From: Rariloculus sp963665575
GTDB lineage: Bacteria; Pseudomonadota; Gammaproteobacteria; Steroidobacterales; Rariloculaceae
Length of the DNA: 64,000 bases
Direction: 5' to 3'
NCBI GenBank assembly: GCA_963665575.2
Contig: CAXXDW010000009.1
Span: forward strand, 1 to 64,000
How positions within the stretch are numbered: the first letter of the stretch is position 1; every line of letters begins with the position of its first letter. Positions 18,203 through 26,955 of this stretch are shown here, piece by piece. Position numbers and translations under genes: made by a program. The notes under the pieces are model-generated. The model made no database searches. It worked only from the letters and a program-made list of their open reading frames with translations, and had not been told where the DNA came from.

Positions 18203-19016
18203 CATTGTGCCGGACCTCATCGACATCGGCGTCAATCTGACCCACGACAGCTTCGACCACGACCGCGGCGCAGTCATGCAACGCGCGGCCACCGCCGGCG
18301 TCACCAGGATGATCGTGACCGGAACATCCGTGACCGCGAGCGTACAGGCGTTGTCGCTGCCCGAACCGGAGCCGGGCCGGCTCTTCGCGACAGCAGGCAT
18401 TCACCCGCACCACGCGAGCGAATTCGACCAACACAGCATTGATGCGCTCAGACCGTTGCTCGACGATCCGCGCGCCGTCGCGGTCGGCGAATGCGGGCTC
18501 GACTTCTTTCGCGACTTCTCCCCGCGAGATGCGCAGCAACGCGCTTTCGCGGCACAACTGGAATTGGCCGCCGAGACCGGCCTGCCCGTGTTCCTGCACC
18601 AGCGCGACGCGCACACGATGTTCATCGCGATGCTGAGGCAGGTTCGCGACCGGCTCCGCGGCGGAATCGCTCATTGCTTTACGGGCGGCCCTGACGAGTT
18701 GCGTGACTGTCTCGACCTCGACCTTTACGTCGGCGTGACGGGCTGGGTGTGTGACGAGCGCCGCGGCGGCGCATTGCGTGCCGCCTTGCCCTCCATTCCG
18801 CTCGACCGTCTTCTGCTTGAGACCGATGCGCCCTACCTGCTGCCGCGCGATCTCAAGCCCCGTCCGAAATCGCGGCGCAACGAGCCTTGCCATCTCGCAC
18901 ATGTGCTTGCCCGTGTTGCAGCCGAATTGGGGCAGCCTGCCGAAATTGTCGCCGAAGCCGCAACATCGAATACCGAACGGTTGTTCGGCCTGGCGCCGCT
19001 CGCCAGCGTTGCCTGA
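18174..19016 (+). CDS. tatD: TatD-family metal-dependent deoxyribonuclease
   Basis: A TIM-barrel hydrolase with 3'-5' DNase activity in E. coli TatD, involved in repair and quality control. Motifs are IDIGVNLTHDSF, TAGIHPHHASEF, AVGECGLDFFRD, LPVFLHQRDAH, GIAHCFTGGPDEL and LLLETDAPYLLPRDL. The DIGVNL opening, where most TatD homologues have DxHxH, is that of E. coli TatD itself rather than YcfH or YjjV. ATG 18174 has GAGGG close upstream. GTG 18207, giving MPDLIDIGVNLT, matches the E. coli N-terminus better, so the start is uncertain by 11 codons. Confidence 0.92.
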   Translation: MVRGVAAVADIVPDLIDIGVNLTHDSFDHDRGAVMQRAATAGVTRMIVTGTSVTASVQALSLPEPEPGRLFATAGIHPHHASEFDQHSIDALRPLLDDPRAVAVGECGLDFFRDFSPRDAQQRAFAAQLELAAETGLPVFLHQRDAHTMFIAMLRQVRDRLRGGIAHCFTGGPDELRDCLDLDLYVGVTGWVCDERRGGALRAALPSIPLDRLLLETDAPYLLPRDLKPRPKSRRNEPCHLAHVLARVAAELGQPAEIVAEAATSNTERLFGLAPLASVA

Positions 19017-19029
19017 GACTCCCGAGGCC

Positions 19030-19048
19030 GCCGGTTTCGAGGACCGGC
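19030..19048. terminator. Hairpin between convergent tatD and the NERD gene
   Basis: GCCGGT-TTCGAGG-ACCGGC forms a 6-bp stem with a seven-base loop, in the 43-base gap between the two convergent stop codons. There is no poly-U tract. It is a plausible bidirectional terminator. Confidence 0.45.
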
Positions 19049-19059
19049 TCGGATGCGAT

Positions 19060-19635
19060 TCAGATCCGCCCGCCGGATGCGCTTTCGGCCTGCGTTGCGG
19101 CTGCTCGCACGCGTTCCCAATGCGGCCAGTATGCTTCGGTCAGGCGCTCCGTGTCGCGCGGTTCATACTTTGCATAGCGTTCCACGAGTTCATCCGGCAA
19201 CAAGACCGCAGCGGGTCGATCCTTGCCGAACTGCGCCGCCGCGAATAGAACATGTCCGGACACCGACGCCCCGGGGATGACCTGGCTGACAGCAGTCACC
19301 CGGTCACGCAGAGCCCCGAGGGGATTGCGGAATTTGAAACGCCGCTGCTTGCCTGCGACAGTCCACTCGTCAATCTGCTCACCGGCGAAAACCACGCCGG
19401 CGAAACTCTTGACGTCGATGACCACGATTCCCTTGACGGTCAGCAACACGTACTCAAGCTGAATATCCCCATCCAGACCATTGGGAATCACGACATCCTG
19501 CAACCTGTCGATGGCCACGATGTCGAGCAGTTTCGTGACCGTGAGTGCGCGCTTGCGACGCAGCAACACGACGCCGGCACCCAGCACCATGAGCGCAGCA
19601 AGGCCTGCCGCCAAGCCCATCCATGTGGAAGACAT
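19060..19635 (-). CDS. NERD-domain protein, membrane anchored
   Basis: A 191-residue protein with one N-terminal transmembrane helix (about 5-24) followed by a basic stretch (RRKRA) and a nuclease-related (NERD) domain. Conserved pieces are DGDIQLEYVLLTVKGIVVIDVKSFAG, written here as the DxxxEYV-like strand, then VIDVKS and GEQIDEWTVAGKQRRF. These fit the PD-(D/E)xK-like fold core D-x(n)-(E/D)-x-K, here IDVKSF. The usual start of the domain is somewhat diverged and nuclease activity is unproven. ATG 19635 has AAGG just before it, and GTG 19638 is an alternative. The upstream gap is AT-rich. Confidence 0.8.
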   Translation of the reverse strand: MSSTWMGLAAGLAALMVLGAGVVLLRRKRALTVTKLLDIVAIDRLQDVVIPNGLDGDIQLEYVLLTVKGIVVIDVKSFAGVVFAGEQIDEWTVAGKQRRFKFRNPLGALRDRVTAVSQVIPGASVSGHVLFAAAQFGKDRPAAVLLPDELVERYAKYEPRDTERLTEAYWPHWERVRAAATQAESASGGRI

Positions 19636-19690
19636 CACCTTATATATCTTGTATTACTTATTGAAATGAAATGATTTTATATTTTCATTT
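19636..19690 (-). promoter_or_regulatory. AT-rich gap with a long A/T hairpin between thrC and the NERD gene
   Basis: Almost all A/T. GAAATGAAAT at 19663-19672 and ATTTTCATTTC at 19681-19691 form an imperfect inverted repeat overlapping the thrC stop. The rest (TATATCTTGTATTACTTATT) probably supplies the NERD gene promoter. The hairpin has no G/C stem, so termination here would be weak. Confidence 0.4.
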
Positions 19691-21013
19691 CTACGCAAAC
19701 TCGGCATTCCATCGATCGAGTTCCACCCCCAGGGCATCGACGTCGGCTCGTATCGAAACGTGCTCGCTGGGCCTCGCAAGTAACGCCTGCAACGAATCGG
19801 GCACCGGCACGGAGTGACCCGTCACGGATTCCGTGATCGACTCGAATTTGGCCGGGTGCGCAGTCGCGCAGACGATCCAGGGCCGGCCGGCGCGCTGGGC
19901 CTCGGCAAGCTGATCGTAAACCCGAAACCCCGTTGCCGTATGAGGACACCAGACCTGACCAAAGCGCTCGTCGTCCTGCCTGATCTGGGCACGAATCGCG
20001 TCATCGTCAACCGGATAGGCTTGCACGGTGGCACGCAACTCCGCGAAGTCAGGCAGCATGTCGAACAGGCGCTCCATGTTGCTCGGATCGCCGACATCCA
20101 TGGCCGAGGCCAGTGTTCGTACGCTCGGGCGCGGCCCCCACTGCCCGGTCGCAAGATACTCCGGGATCGTGAGATTGCTGTTGACTGCCAACACGATCTC
20201 GCGGATCGGCATGCCCATCGCGCGAGCCCAGACGCAGGCCAGCCCGTTGCCGAGATTACCGGTCGGAACGATGTGCCCGGCCGCCGTGCCCGCTTCGCGC
20301 CAGTGCCACAGGCTGCTCGCGGCATGGTAGGCGACCTGCGGCAGGAGGCGGCCAAGGTTGATGCTGTTGGCGGAACTGAACCGGTACCTGCGGCTCAGGA
20401 CCGGGTCCGTCAGTGCCGCCTTGGCGACAGCCTGACAGTCGTCGAAACTGCCCTCGACCTCGAACGAGCGGACATTCCCCCCCCAGCAGGTCAGTTGATG
20501 CTGCTGACGTGCCGACACCTGCCCTTTCGGGAACAGCACGCCAACGCGCAGCCGGGAGCGACCGTGAAAGGCCGCTGCCACGGCGCCGCCGGTATCGCCG
20601 GATGTCGCCACGAGTATGGTGACCGGCCGCTCATCGTCGCCAGGCAACGGCAACGCGCGTTCCATGACGGCCGCGAGAAATCGCGCGCCGATATCCTTGA
20701 AGGCGGCTGTCGGGCCATGGAAGAGTTCAAGTACGGCAAGCGGATCCGGCGCGCCCCGAAGTCGCTCCAGCGGCACGGCGAAGTCGAGCGCATCGTCGCA
20801 TATGGCGCAAAGATCGGATTCAAGCGGCGAGCCGTCGAAAAACGGCTGCAGGAGTTCGGCCGCAATCTCCGCCAGCGTATCGCCCGCGATCGACTCGGGA
20901 TCGAAATGCGGCAACTCGACCGGCACGAAGAGACCGCCATCTTCGGCGAGTCCGCGCATGACGGCCGTGAGAAGCTCCGTTTCGCGGCCGCTTCGCGTGC
21001 TTCGATAGCGCAT
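19691..21013 (-). CDS. thrC: Threonine synthase
   Basis: PLP enzyme converting O-phosphohomoserine to threonine. The 440-residue protein opens MRYRSTRSGRETELLTAVMRGLAEDGGLFVP as in the E. coli-type enzyme. It has the Schiff-base lysine in HGPTAAFKDIGARFL, the phosphate-binding loop TSGDTGGAVAAAFHG, and SSANSINLGRLLPQVAYHAAS with PTGNLGNGLACVWA. It starts 13 bases after the thrA stop, so the two form an operon. The homoserine kinase gene thrB that normally sits between them is absent. Confidence 0.96.
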   Translation of the reverse strand: MRYRSTRSGRETELLTAVMRGLAEDGGLFVPVELPHFDPESIAGDTLAEIAAELLQPFFDGSPLESDLCAICDDALDFAVPLERLRGAPDPLAVLELFHGPTAAFKDIGARFLAAVMERALPLPGDDERPVTILVATSGDTGGAVAAAFHGRSRLRVGVLFPKGQVSARQQHQLTCWGGNVRSFEVEGSFDDCQAVAKAALTDPVLSRRYRFSSANSINLGRLLPQVAYHAASSLWHWREAGTAAGHIVPTGNLGNGLACVWARAMGMPIREIVLAVNSNLTIPEYLATGQWGPRPSVRTLASAMDVGDPSNMERLFDMLPDFAELRATVQAYPVDDDAIRAQIRQDDERFGQVWCPHTATGFRVYDQLAEAQRAGRPWIVCATAHPAKFESITESVTGHSVPVPDSLQALLARPSEHVSIRADVDALGVELDRWNAEFA

Positions 21014-21026
21014 TGCCCGGCTACCC

Positions 21027-23498
21027 TCAGTCGTTGCTGCCGCTCAGCATGCTGCAAAGCCGCAGCAAGTCCGCAAAGATCCCCGCGGCCGTGACGTCGG
21101 GCCCCGCACCGGGGCCGCGCACGATCAGAGGATTTTCGCTGTAGCGGCGCGTTTCGAACCGCACGATGTTGTCGGTCAGACTGATGTTCGCAAACGGATG
21201 CTCGGCATCGAAGCCCTGCAGGCACACGCTGGCTTTGGCCTGGCTGACGTTCACGTCGGCGACATAGCGTAGTACCCGCCCGTCGCTTGCCGCCGCCTCA
21301 ACCCGCGCGGCCATCGGCGCGTCGAAGTCCGCCAGTCGGTCCAGGAACTCGTCCACGGAAGCGCCCGCCAGCGCCGATGGGACCAGGCTCTCGACCTCGA
21401 TGTCGGCCAGTTCGAGATCGAGGCCGGACTCGCGCGCCAGAATCACGGCCTTGCGAGCGACATCCATACCGGACAGATCGTCGCGCGGATCGGGCTCCGT
21501 ATAACCTCGAGCCCGGGCATCGCGCACTATCCTGGAAAAAGCCCGGCTGCCGTCGAAGACGTTGAAGAGATAGGCCAACGTTCCGGAAAAGATCCCGCTG
21601 ATGCTGTGAATGTCATCGCCGGTCTCGACGAGATCCTTGAGCGTGTTGATCACGGGCAACCCGGCACCGACCGTCGCCTCGTAGAGAAAATGGGTGTTCG
21701 CATCGCGGTCGCGTCGCTCGAGTTGCGTGTAATACGCCATCGGGCCGCTGTGTGCACGCTTGTTGGGCGTGATGACGTGGATTCCGCGCGTCAGCCATTC
21801 GGTGTAGCGATCGGCGATCTCCTGGCTCGCGGTGCAGTCGATAAGCACGGCATGGGGCAGATAATCGGCGTGCACGTGCTCGACGAAACGCTCGATGTCC
21901 ATCGACTCGCCGTTGTCGAGCGCCGCGCGCCAGTCGTCGAGGCCGACCCTCGATTGATCCAGGCACATGCGCCTGGAACCGCCGAGCGCGCGTACGCGCA
22001 GATCCAGACCGAACTGCTCGCGCAGGCTGCCGCCCGCGGCCGCAAGCTGGTCGAGCAAAACGCCACCCACCGCGCCCGGCCCGATCAGACCGATCGAGAC
22101 GGTCTTTGCCGACAGGTAGAAGTTGCTGTGCACGGCCCGCAGCGCGCGCGTGAGATCCTTCGAAGCGATCACTGCGGAAATGTTCCGTTCGGAGGCGCCC
22201 TGCGCGATCGCACGCACATTGATGCCCGCGCCGCCCAGGGTGCGGAAGAAGCGGCCGGCGCTGCCCGGCAGTCCGGCCATGCCGTCGCCGACTACCGCGA
22301 GGATCGCGCAACCGGGAGTCACCTGGATGCGCTGCACGAGTCCCTGACCGAGTTCGACGGCGAACGCGCGTTCGACGACGCGCCTGACCGTCTCCGTCGC
22401 GTCCTCGGCGACCGCGAAGCAGATCGAATGTTCGGAGCTGCCCTGCGAAATCAGCATGACCGACACACCGACCTCGCGTAACGCACCGAACAGGCGGTCC
22501 GCCGTACCCGGAACCCCGATCATTCCGGCGCCCTCGAGATTGACAAGCGTGACGCCATCTATGCCGCTCACGCCCTTGACGACCTCGTCGCGCGGCGTGG
22601 ACGCGGACGAGATCGTGGTCCCCGGGCGTCCGGAATTGAAGGTATTGCGTATCCGGATCGGAATCCCGTCGGCGACCGCCGGCGCCATGGTCAGCGGATG
22701 CAACACCCTGGCCCCGAAATAGGCCAGTTCCATCGCCTCGCTGTACGAGATCTCGTCGATGACAGTCGCTTCGGGCACAAGGCGCGGATCGCCGCTCATG
22801 ACCCCGTCGACGTCCGTCCAGATATTGATTTCACTCGCACCGAGAAGCGCGGCGAAGATCGACGCCGAGTAGTCGCTGCCGTTGCGGCCGAGCGTCGTCG
22901 GCAAACCGTCCCTGCTCGACGCGATGTAGCCCGTGACGACGACGATGCCCGCGAAGTCCGAAGGAATGACTTCAGCGCGCCTGGCGCGCGATGCTTCCCA
23001 GTCGACGACGGGCCCCATCTCGCCGCGTTCGGTGACGAGCACGTCACGAGCGTTCACGAATTCGACGTCGCGCTCGTCCTGGCTGGTCCCGAGGACCTCG
23101 GCCATGAGGCGCGCAGACCAAAGCTCCCCGAATCCCGACACGAGGTCACGGCTGCGGTACGATGCCGAACGCACGAGCGACAGGGCCTTGAGCACTTGCC
23201 GGATGTCGTCGAGGTCGCGTTCGAAGTTTTTGACCAGCGCTGCGGCGTTCTCGGTGGGCAGCAGTTCCCCGGCCACCGCCGAATAGCGCGCGCGCAGCGC
23301 ATCGAGGGAATCGGTCAGGCGCTCGTCCGACACCGCCTTGCCGATGAGCCCGAGAAGCTGGTCCGTGACGCCTCCCATCGCCGAAACGACGACCGCGACG
23401 TTGGCGTCGCACGGAGCACCGACGATCCGGGCGACACGGCGATAGCATTCGGCGTCGGCCAGACTCGTACCGCCGAATTTGTGAACTATCCAGCCCAT
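21027..23498 (-). CDS. thrA: Bifunctional aspartokinase / homoserine dehydrogenase
   Basis: Catalyses the first and third steps of threonine synthesis. The 823-residue fusion has an aspartokinase domain (HKFGGTSLADAECYRRVA at 5-22, VVTGYIASSRDGLPTTLGRNGSDYSA, WTDVDGVMSGDPRLV), two ACT segments (EGAGMIGVPGTADRLFGAL, VVGDGMAGLPGSAGRFF) and a homoserine dehydrogenase domain. The dehydrogenase domain has the NAD loop IGLIGPGAVGGVLLDQL, then VITPNKRAHSG and YEATVGAGLPVINTL. The ACT domains imply threonine feedback. The 265 bases upstream contain an extended -10-like TGGTATGCT, but no leader peptide rich in Thr/Ile codons was identified. Confidence 0.96.
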   Translation of the reverse strand: MGWIVHKFGGTSLADAECYRRVARIVGAPCDANVAVVVSAMGGVTDQLLGLIGKAVSDERLTDSLDALRARYSAVAGELLPTENAAALVKNFERDLDDIRQVLKALSLVRSASYRSRDLVSGFGELWSARLMAEVLGTSQDERDVEFVNARDVLVTERGEMGPVVDWEASRARRAEVIPSDFAGIVVVTGYIASSRDGLPTTLGRNGSDYSASIFAALLGASEINIWTDVDGVMSGDPRLVPEATVIDEISYSEAMELAYFGARVLHPLTMAPAVADGIPIRIRNTFNSGRPGTTISSASTPRDEVVKGVSGIDGVTLVNLEGAGMIGVPGTADRLFGALREVGVSVMLISQGSSEHSICFAVAEDATETVRRVVERAFAVELGQGLVQRIQVTPGCAILAVVGDGMAGLPGSAGRFFRTLGGAGINVRAIAQGASERNISAVIASKDLTRALRAVHSNFYLSAKTVSIGLIGPGAVGGVLLDQLAAAGGSLREQFGLDLRVRALGGSRRMCLDQSRVGLDDWRAALDNGESMDIERFVEHVHADYLPHAVLIDCTASQEIADRYTEWLTRGIHVITPNKRAHSGPMAYYTQLERRDRDANTHFLYEATVGAGLPVINTLKDLVETGDDIHSISGIFSGTLAYLFNVFDGSRAFSRIVRDARARGYTEPDPRDDLSGMDVARKAVILARESGLDLELADIEVESLVPSALAGASVDEFLDRLADFDAPMAARVEAAASDGRVLRYVADVNVSQAKASVCLQGFDAEHPFANISLTDNIVRFETRRYSENPLIVRGPGAGPDVTAAGIFADLLRLCSMLSGSND

Positions 23499-23763
23499 GG
23501 GTGTCTCGTTAACTCGGCTCGGCCGCTGCCGGCCCGGCGTGCCGCCATTGCGGCGGACGCGAGCATACCAGAATCAGGAGGGCAAACAGACCGGCAGCGC
23601 CGACGTGCAGCGTTGCGCTGCGACCCGCACGGCGGCGCCCGGCGAGCGCGCCGTGAGCACGTGGCCACAACGCAACGCAGCGCCGTTCGAAAACGGCAGG
23701 ACGATCGTCACGGGCGCCGGCTATGAGCAGTCAGGCGCCTGTGCCGTCGCCGGAGGCCGCAAG

Positions 23764-24468
23764 CTACGGGAAGTTCGGCGAACCCGCCGTCGCGTTCGCG
23801 ATTTCCCCGCGCATCGCCGCGATCGTCGCAGCGTAGTCGTCGGTTCCGAAGATCGCCGTGCCGGCCACGAAGGTATCCGCGCCCGCGTTTGCGATCCGAC
23901 CGATATTGTCGATCTTGACGCCGCCGTCGACTTCAAGGCGAATGTCGCGCCCGGAATTCGCGATGATCTCACGTGCCGCGGCCAGCTTGTCGATCGTCGA
24001 CTCGATGAATTTCTGACCTCCAAAGCCGGGATTCACGGACATCAGCAACACAAGATCGACCTTTTCCGTCAGGTGATCGAGCCAGCTCAGCGGCGTTGCA
24101 GGATTGAATACGAGACCGGCCTTGCAGCCTGAGTCCCTGATGAGCTGCAGCGTCCGATCAACGTGGTCGCTCGCCTCGGGGTGAAAGCTGATGTAGCTCG
24201 CGCCCGCACGCGCAAACTCCGGCACGATGCTGTCAACCGGCTTGACCATCAGGTGGACATCGATGGGCGCATCGATGTCCCTGGCCCGCAGGTGCTCGTG
24301 CAGCTTCTCGCACACGGGCGGGCCGATCGTCAGTGCCGGCACGTAGTGGTTGTCCATCACGTCGAAATGGATGAGATCCGCGCCGCCCGCGGCCACGGCT
24401 TCGACTTCCTCGCCAAGCCGGGCAAAGTCCGCGGAAAGTATCGACGGCGCGATCCAGAAATCGTTCAT
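23764..24468 (-). CDS. rpe: Ribulose-phosphate 3-epimerase
   Basis: Pentose-phosphate pathway enzyme interconverting ribulose-5-phosphate and xylulose-5-phosphate. The 234-residue TIM barrel has MNDFWIAPSILSADFARLGEE, LIHFDVMDNHYVP (metal ligand His and catalytic Asp), DVHLMVKPVD, ISFHPEASDH, LMSVNPGFGGQKF, RLEVDGGVK and the phosphate-binding FVAGTAIFG. The start 24468 is at the family N-terminus, and an upstream in-frame codon would add 12 unrelated residues. The ribosome site is weak. It diverges from the reductive-dehalogenase-like gene. Confidence 0.96.
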   Translation of the reverse strand: MNDFWIAPSILSADFARLGEEVEAVAAGGADLIHFDVMDNHYVPALTIGPPVCEKLHEHLRARDIDAPIDVHLMVKPVDSIVPEFARAGASYISFHPEASDHVDRTLQLIRDSGCKAGLVFNPATPLSWLDHLTEKVDLVLLMSVNPGFGGQKFIESTIDKLAAAREIIANSGRDIRLEVDGGVKIDNIGRIANAGADTFVAGTAIFGTDDYAATIAAMRGEIANATAGSPNFP

Positions 24469-24628
24469 GCGGGCGATTATTCCACGATCCGCCGCCACAC
24501 TCATCCTGTGCCCTGCGCTCCCGGTGAAAGCGGTCTGCGTACAACGCGAACTTGGATAGATGGATGCGCGGCACTAACATGCATCAGGATACTCCCGATC
24601 AACAATCAAGGATCATTGTCAGGCCACC

Positions 24629-26821
24629 ATGTTTCTGCACTCAAGAACGAAAGATCGACCGGTACACCTCGGCCAGTTCGCGCTCGAGGCCCTTCCCCAT
24701 GACTCCGCCGCGGCAGGGGTCGAGTCGGCGCAACCACGGGATGTGGCGGCGCCCGCCGCCGAAGCCGGCGACGCGCTGGGCACGGTGGCACGGCAATATC
24801 TCGAGGTCTTCGCCGGCAGCATCGACGGCGACCCGGCTGCCGCAAAGGCGCCCGTGCCTGATGACCTCGATCGGCGCGCCGCGGACATCAAGGGTCTCGC
24901 CTACTTCCTGGATGCCGCCCATGTCGGGATCTGCGCGGTTCCCGTCGACGCATGGCTGAATGGCTCCAAGAATGCGGGACATCGCAACGCGATCGTCCTG
25001 CTGATAGAGCACGGCCGGCTCCCCGAGACAAACAACCTTGCATACGACTGGACGGCGCCTGCCCGCCGGACCGTCGGGGACATGCGCGCGGCCGAGGTCG
25101 CGGTTGTCGTCGCAGGACACATCCGCCACATGGGCTTCAACGCGCGCTGTCACATTGCCGGCCACAGCGGCGTCGACATGCAGCGGCTTGCAGTTATCGC
25201 CGGTATCGCTTTGCGCTCGGCCGACACAACGATCAGTCCCTTTCTTGGCACCGACTATTCACTCGCGGTCGTAACGACGGATTACGAACTCGAACACGAC
25301 GTGCCGCTTGCCGCCGGCGCCGATCGGCAGGCTCGCGGCCTGCGCCACTGGTGGGGCGTGAATGGCGCGCAGTCGGGCCGGGAACGCAACCGCCGGGCTC
25401 GGCGGCCGAGCCATCTGAGCCGCTACCCGATGGAACAGGTGCGCCGGGTCGACCGCCCGACCACCCTGATCATCGACGACGAGGTGCCGCGCGTGCCAAA
25501 GCGGGCCGCATTCTTCGAACGGGCGCTGCAGGGCGATCTCGGCGCCAAGGCGCAGCGCGAGCGCGGCAATTTTTCGTTCAAGCACCCCACATCGAAAAGC
25601 TTGCTTACGACGATTCGCTCGCTCGTCCCGTTTCAGGACGGCCCGGTCGCCGAGGCGGATATCGACCGATACGGTGACCCCGAAGCCAACGCCGCAGCCA
25701 TCAAGTCGCTGTCCTACTTCCTGGGCTCCGACCTGACCGGAATCTGCGAGGTGCCTCGCTACGCCTGGTACTCCCACAAGGAGGACGGCCGTCCGATCGA
25801 GATGTACCACCGCTACGCGGTCGTCATGCTCATCGACCAGGGCTTCGATACGATGGAAGGCGCAAGCGGCGACGACTGGATCTCGGGCACGCAGTCGATG
25901 CGCGGCTACCTGCGCGGCGCGGAGATCGCCGGCGTCATGGCCGCACACCTCAGGAGTCTCGGTTTTTCGGCGCGATCGCAGACGAACGCCGACAGCGACG
26001 TTCTGCACATCCCGCTGATACTCTGGGCCGGCCTCGGCGAACTCAGCCGAATCGGCGAACTCGTGCTCAACCCGTTTGTCGGGCCACGCTTCAAGTCAGT
26101 CGTATTCACGACCGATATGCCGCTTGCCGTCGACAAACCGATCGATTTCGGGCTTCAGTACTTCTGCAACAACTGTCTGAAGTGCGCGCGCGAGTGTCCC
26201 TGCGATGCGATCTCGTGGGGCAACAGCGTGATGTTCAATGGCTACGAGATGTGGAAACTCGACGTCGAGCGCTGCACGCGGTACCGGCTGACCAATTCGC
26301 GCGGCGCGGCTTGCGGGCGCTGCATGAAGACCTGCCCGCTCAACAAGGTCGTCGACGCCGACGGTCCGATCGTCACGCGCATCGCGAGCTGGCTCGGCAT
26401 TCACGCGTTCTGGCTGAAGCCGCTCATGGTGCCGTTCGCCGCGTGGCTCGACGATTTCATCGGCAACGGCAAGCGCAACCTGGCCAAGAAGTGGTGGTTC
26501 GACCACGAGATCGTCAATGGCGTGACCGTCGCGCCGCGCGCGACCAACAAACGCGACATCGATCCGTCCCGCAACATCGATCCGGCCACGCAGAAAATCG
26601 CCTATTACCACGCAGACGCGATGCCGGCGCCCGACTCTCCGGGACCCGTCAGAGTCGACCGCAAGACGGCGGTGGCCTCACGAGATGTCGTCGAGACTCC
26701 GGACGAAGCACGGGCACGAATCGCGCGGGGCGAGCCGCGCCCGGCGCACTACGTACCTGCGCCGCCGATCGATGCCGACGAGGCCGAGTCGCAGCGCGTC
26801 GACAGTCCTTACGCGAAATAG
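24629..26821 (+). CDS. Reductive-dehalogenase-like corrinoid/Fe-S protein (soluble NpRdhA type)
   Basis: A 730-residue protein resembling the cytoplasmic, oxygen-tolerant catabolic reductive dehalogenases. These remove halide from aryl halides with cobalamin and two [4Fe-4S] clusters. Two homologous nitroreductase-like B12-binding halves are visible. In the N-terminal half (about 83-225) IKGLAYFLDAAHVGICAVP, MRAAEVAVVVAGHIRHMGF and GHSGVDMQRLAVIAGIAL match the C-terminal half's (about 352-505) IKSLSYFLGSDLTGICEVP, LRGAEIAGVMAAHLRSLGF and NADSDVLHIPLILWAGLG. Cluster motifs are CNNCLKCAREC (Cys513, 516, 519, 523, then Pro) and CGRCMKTCP (Cys562, 565, 569) with an upstream Cys in VERCTRY. There is no Tat signal, no membrane-anchor gene beside it, and no fused reductase domain. 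Epoxyqueuosine reductase is related but far shorter. Confidence 0.82.
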   Translation: MFLHSRTKDRPVHLGQFALEALPHDSAAAGVESAQPRDVAAPAAEAGDALGTVARQYLEVFAGSIDGDPAAAKAPVPDDLDRRAADIKGLAYFLDAAHVGICAVPVDAWLNGSKNAGHRNAIVLLIEHGRLPETNNLAYDWTAPARRTVGDMRAAEVAVVVAGHIRHMGFNARCHIAGHSGVDMQRLAVIAGIALRSADTTISPFLGTDYSLAVVTTDYELEHDVPLAAGADRQARGLRHWWGVNGAQSGRERNRRARRPSHLSRYPMEQVRRVDRPTTLIIDDEVPRVPKRAAFFERALQGDLGAKAQRERGNFSFKHPTSKSLLTTIRSLVPFQDGPVAEADIDRYGDPEANAAAIKSLSYFLGSDLTGICEVPRYAWYSHKEDGRPIEMYHRYAVVMLIDQGFDTMEGASGDDWISGTQSMRGYLRGAEIAGVMAAHLRSLGFSARSQTNADSDVLHIPLILWAGLGELSRIGELVLNPFVGPRFKSVVFTTDMPLAVDKPIDFGLQYFCNNCLKCARECPCDAISWGNSVMFNGYEMWKLDVERCTRYRLTNSRGAACGRCMKTCPLNKVVDADGPIVTRIASWLGIHAFWLKPLMVPFAAWLDDFIGNGKRNLAKKWWFDHEIVNGVTVAPRATNKRDIDPSRNIDPATQKIAYYHADAMPAPDSPGPVRVDRKTAVASRDVVETPDEARARIARGEPRPAHYVPAPPIDADEAESQRVDSPYAK

Positions 26822-26955
26822 CTTTGGTGGATTCGGGCGCGAGACCGGCCCGTTACGACACCCACAACGAGCTGGCAGGAACGACACTTTGCCCGCCGTG
26901 TCCGCTGCGTCCGCCGAGCGGTTGAACGAACACCGCCCCGCAACGCCGCAAACGC

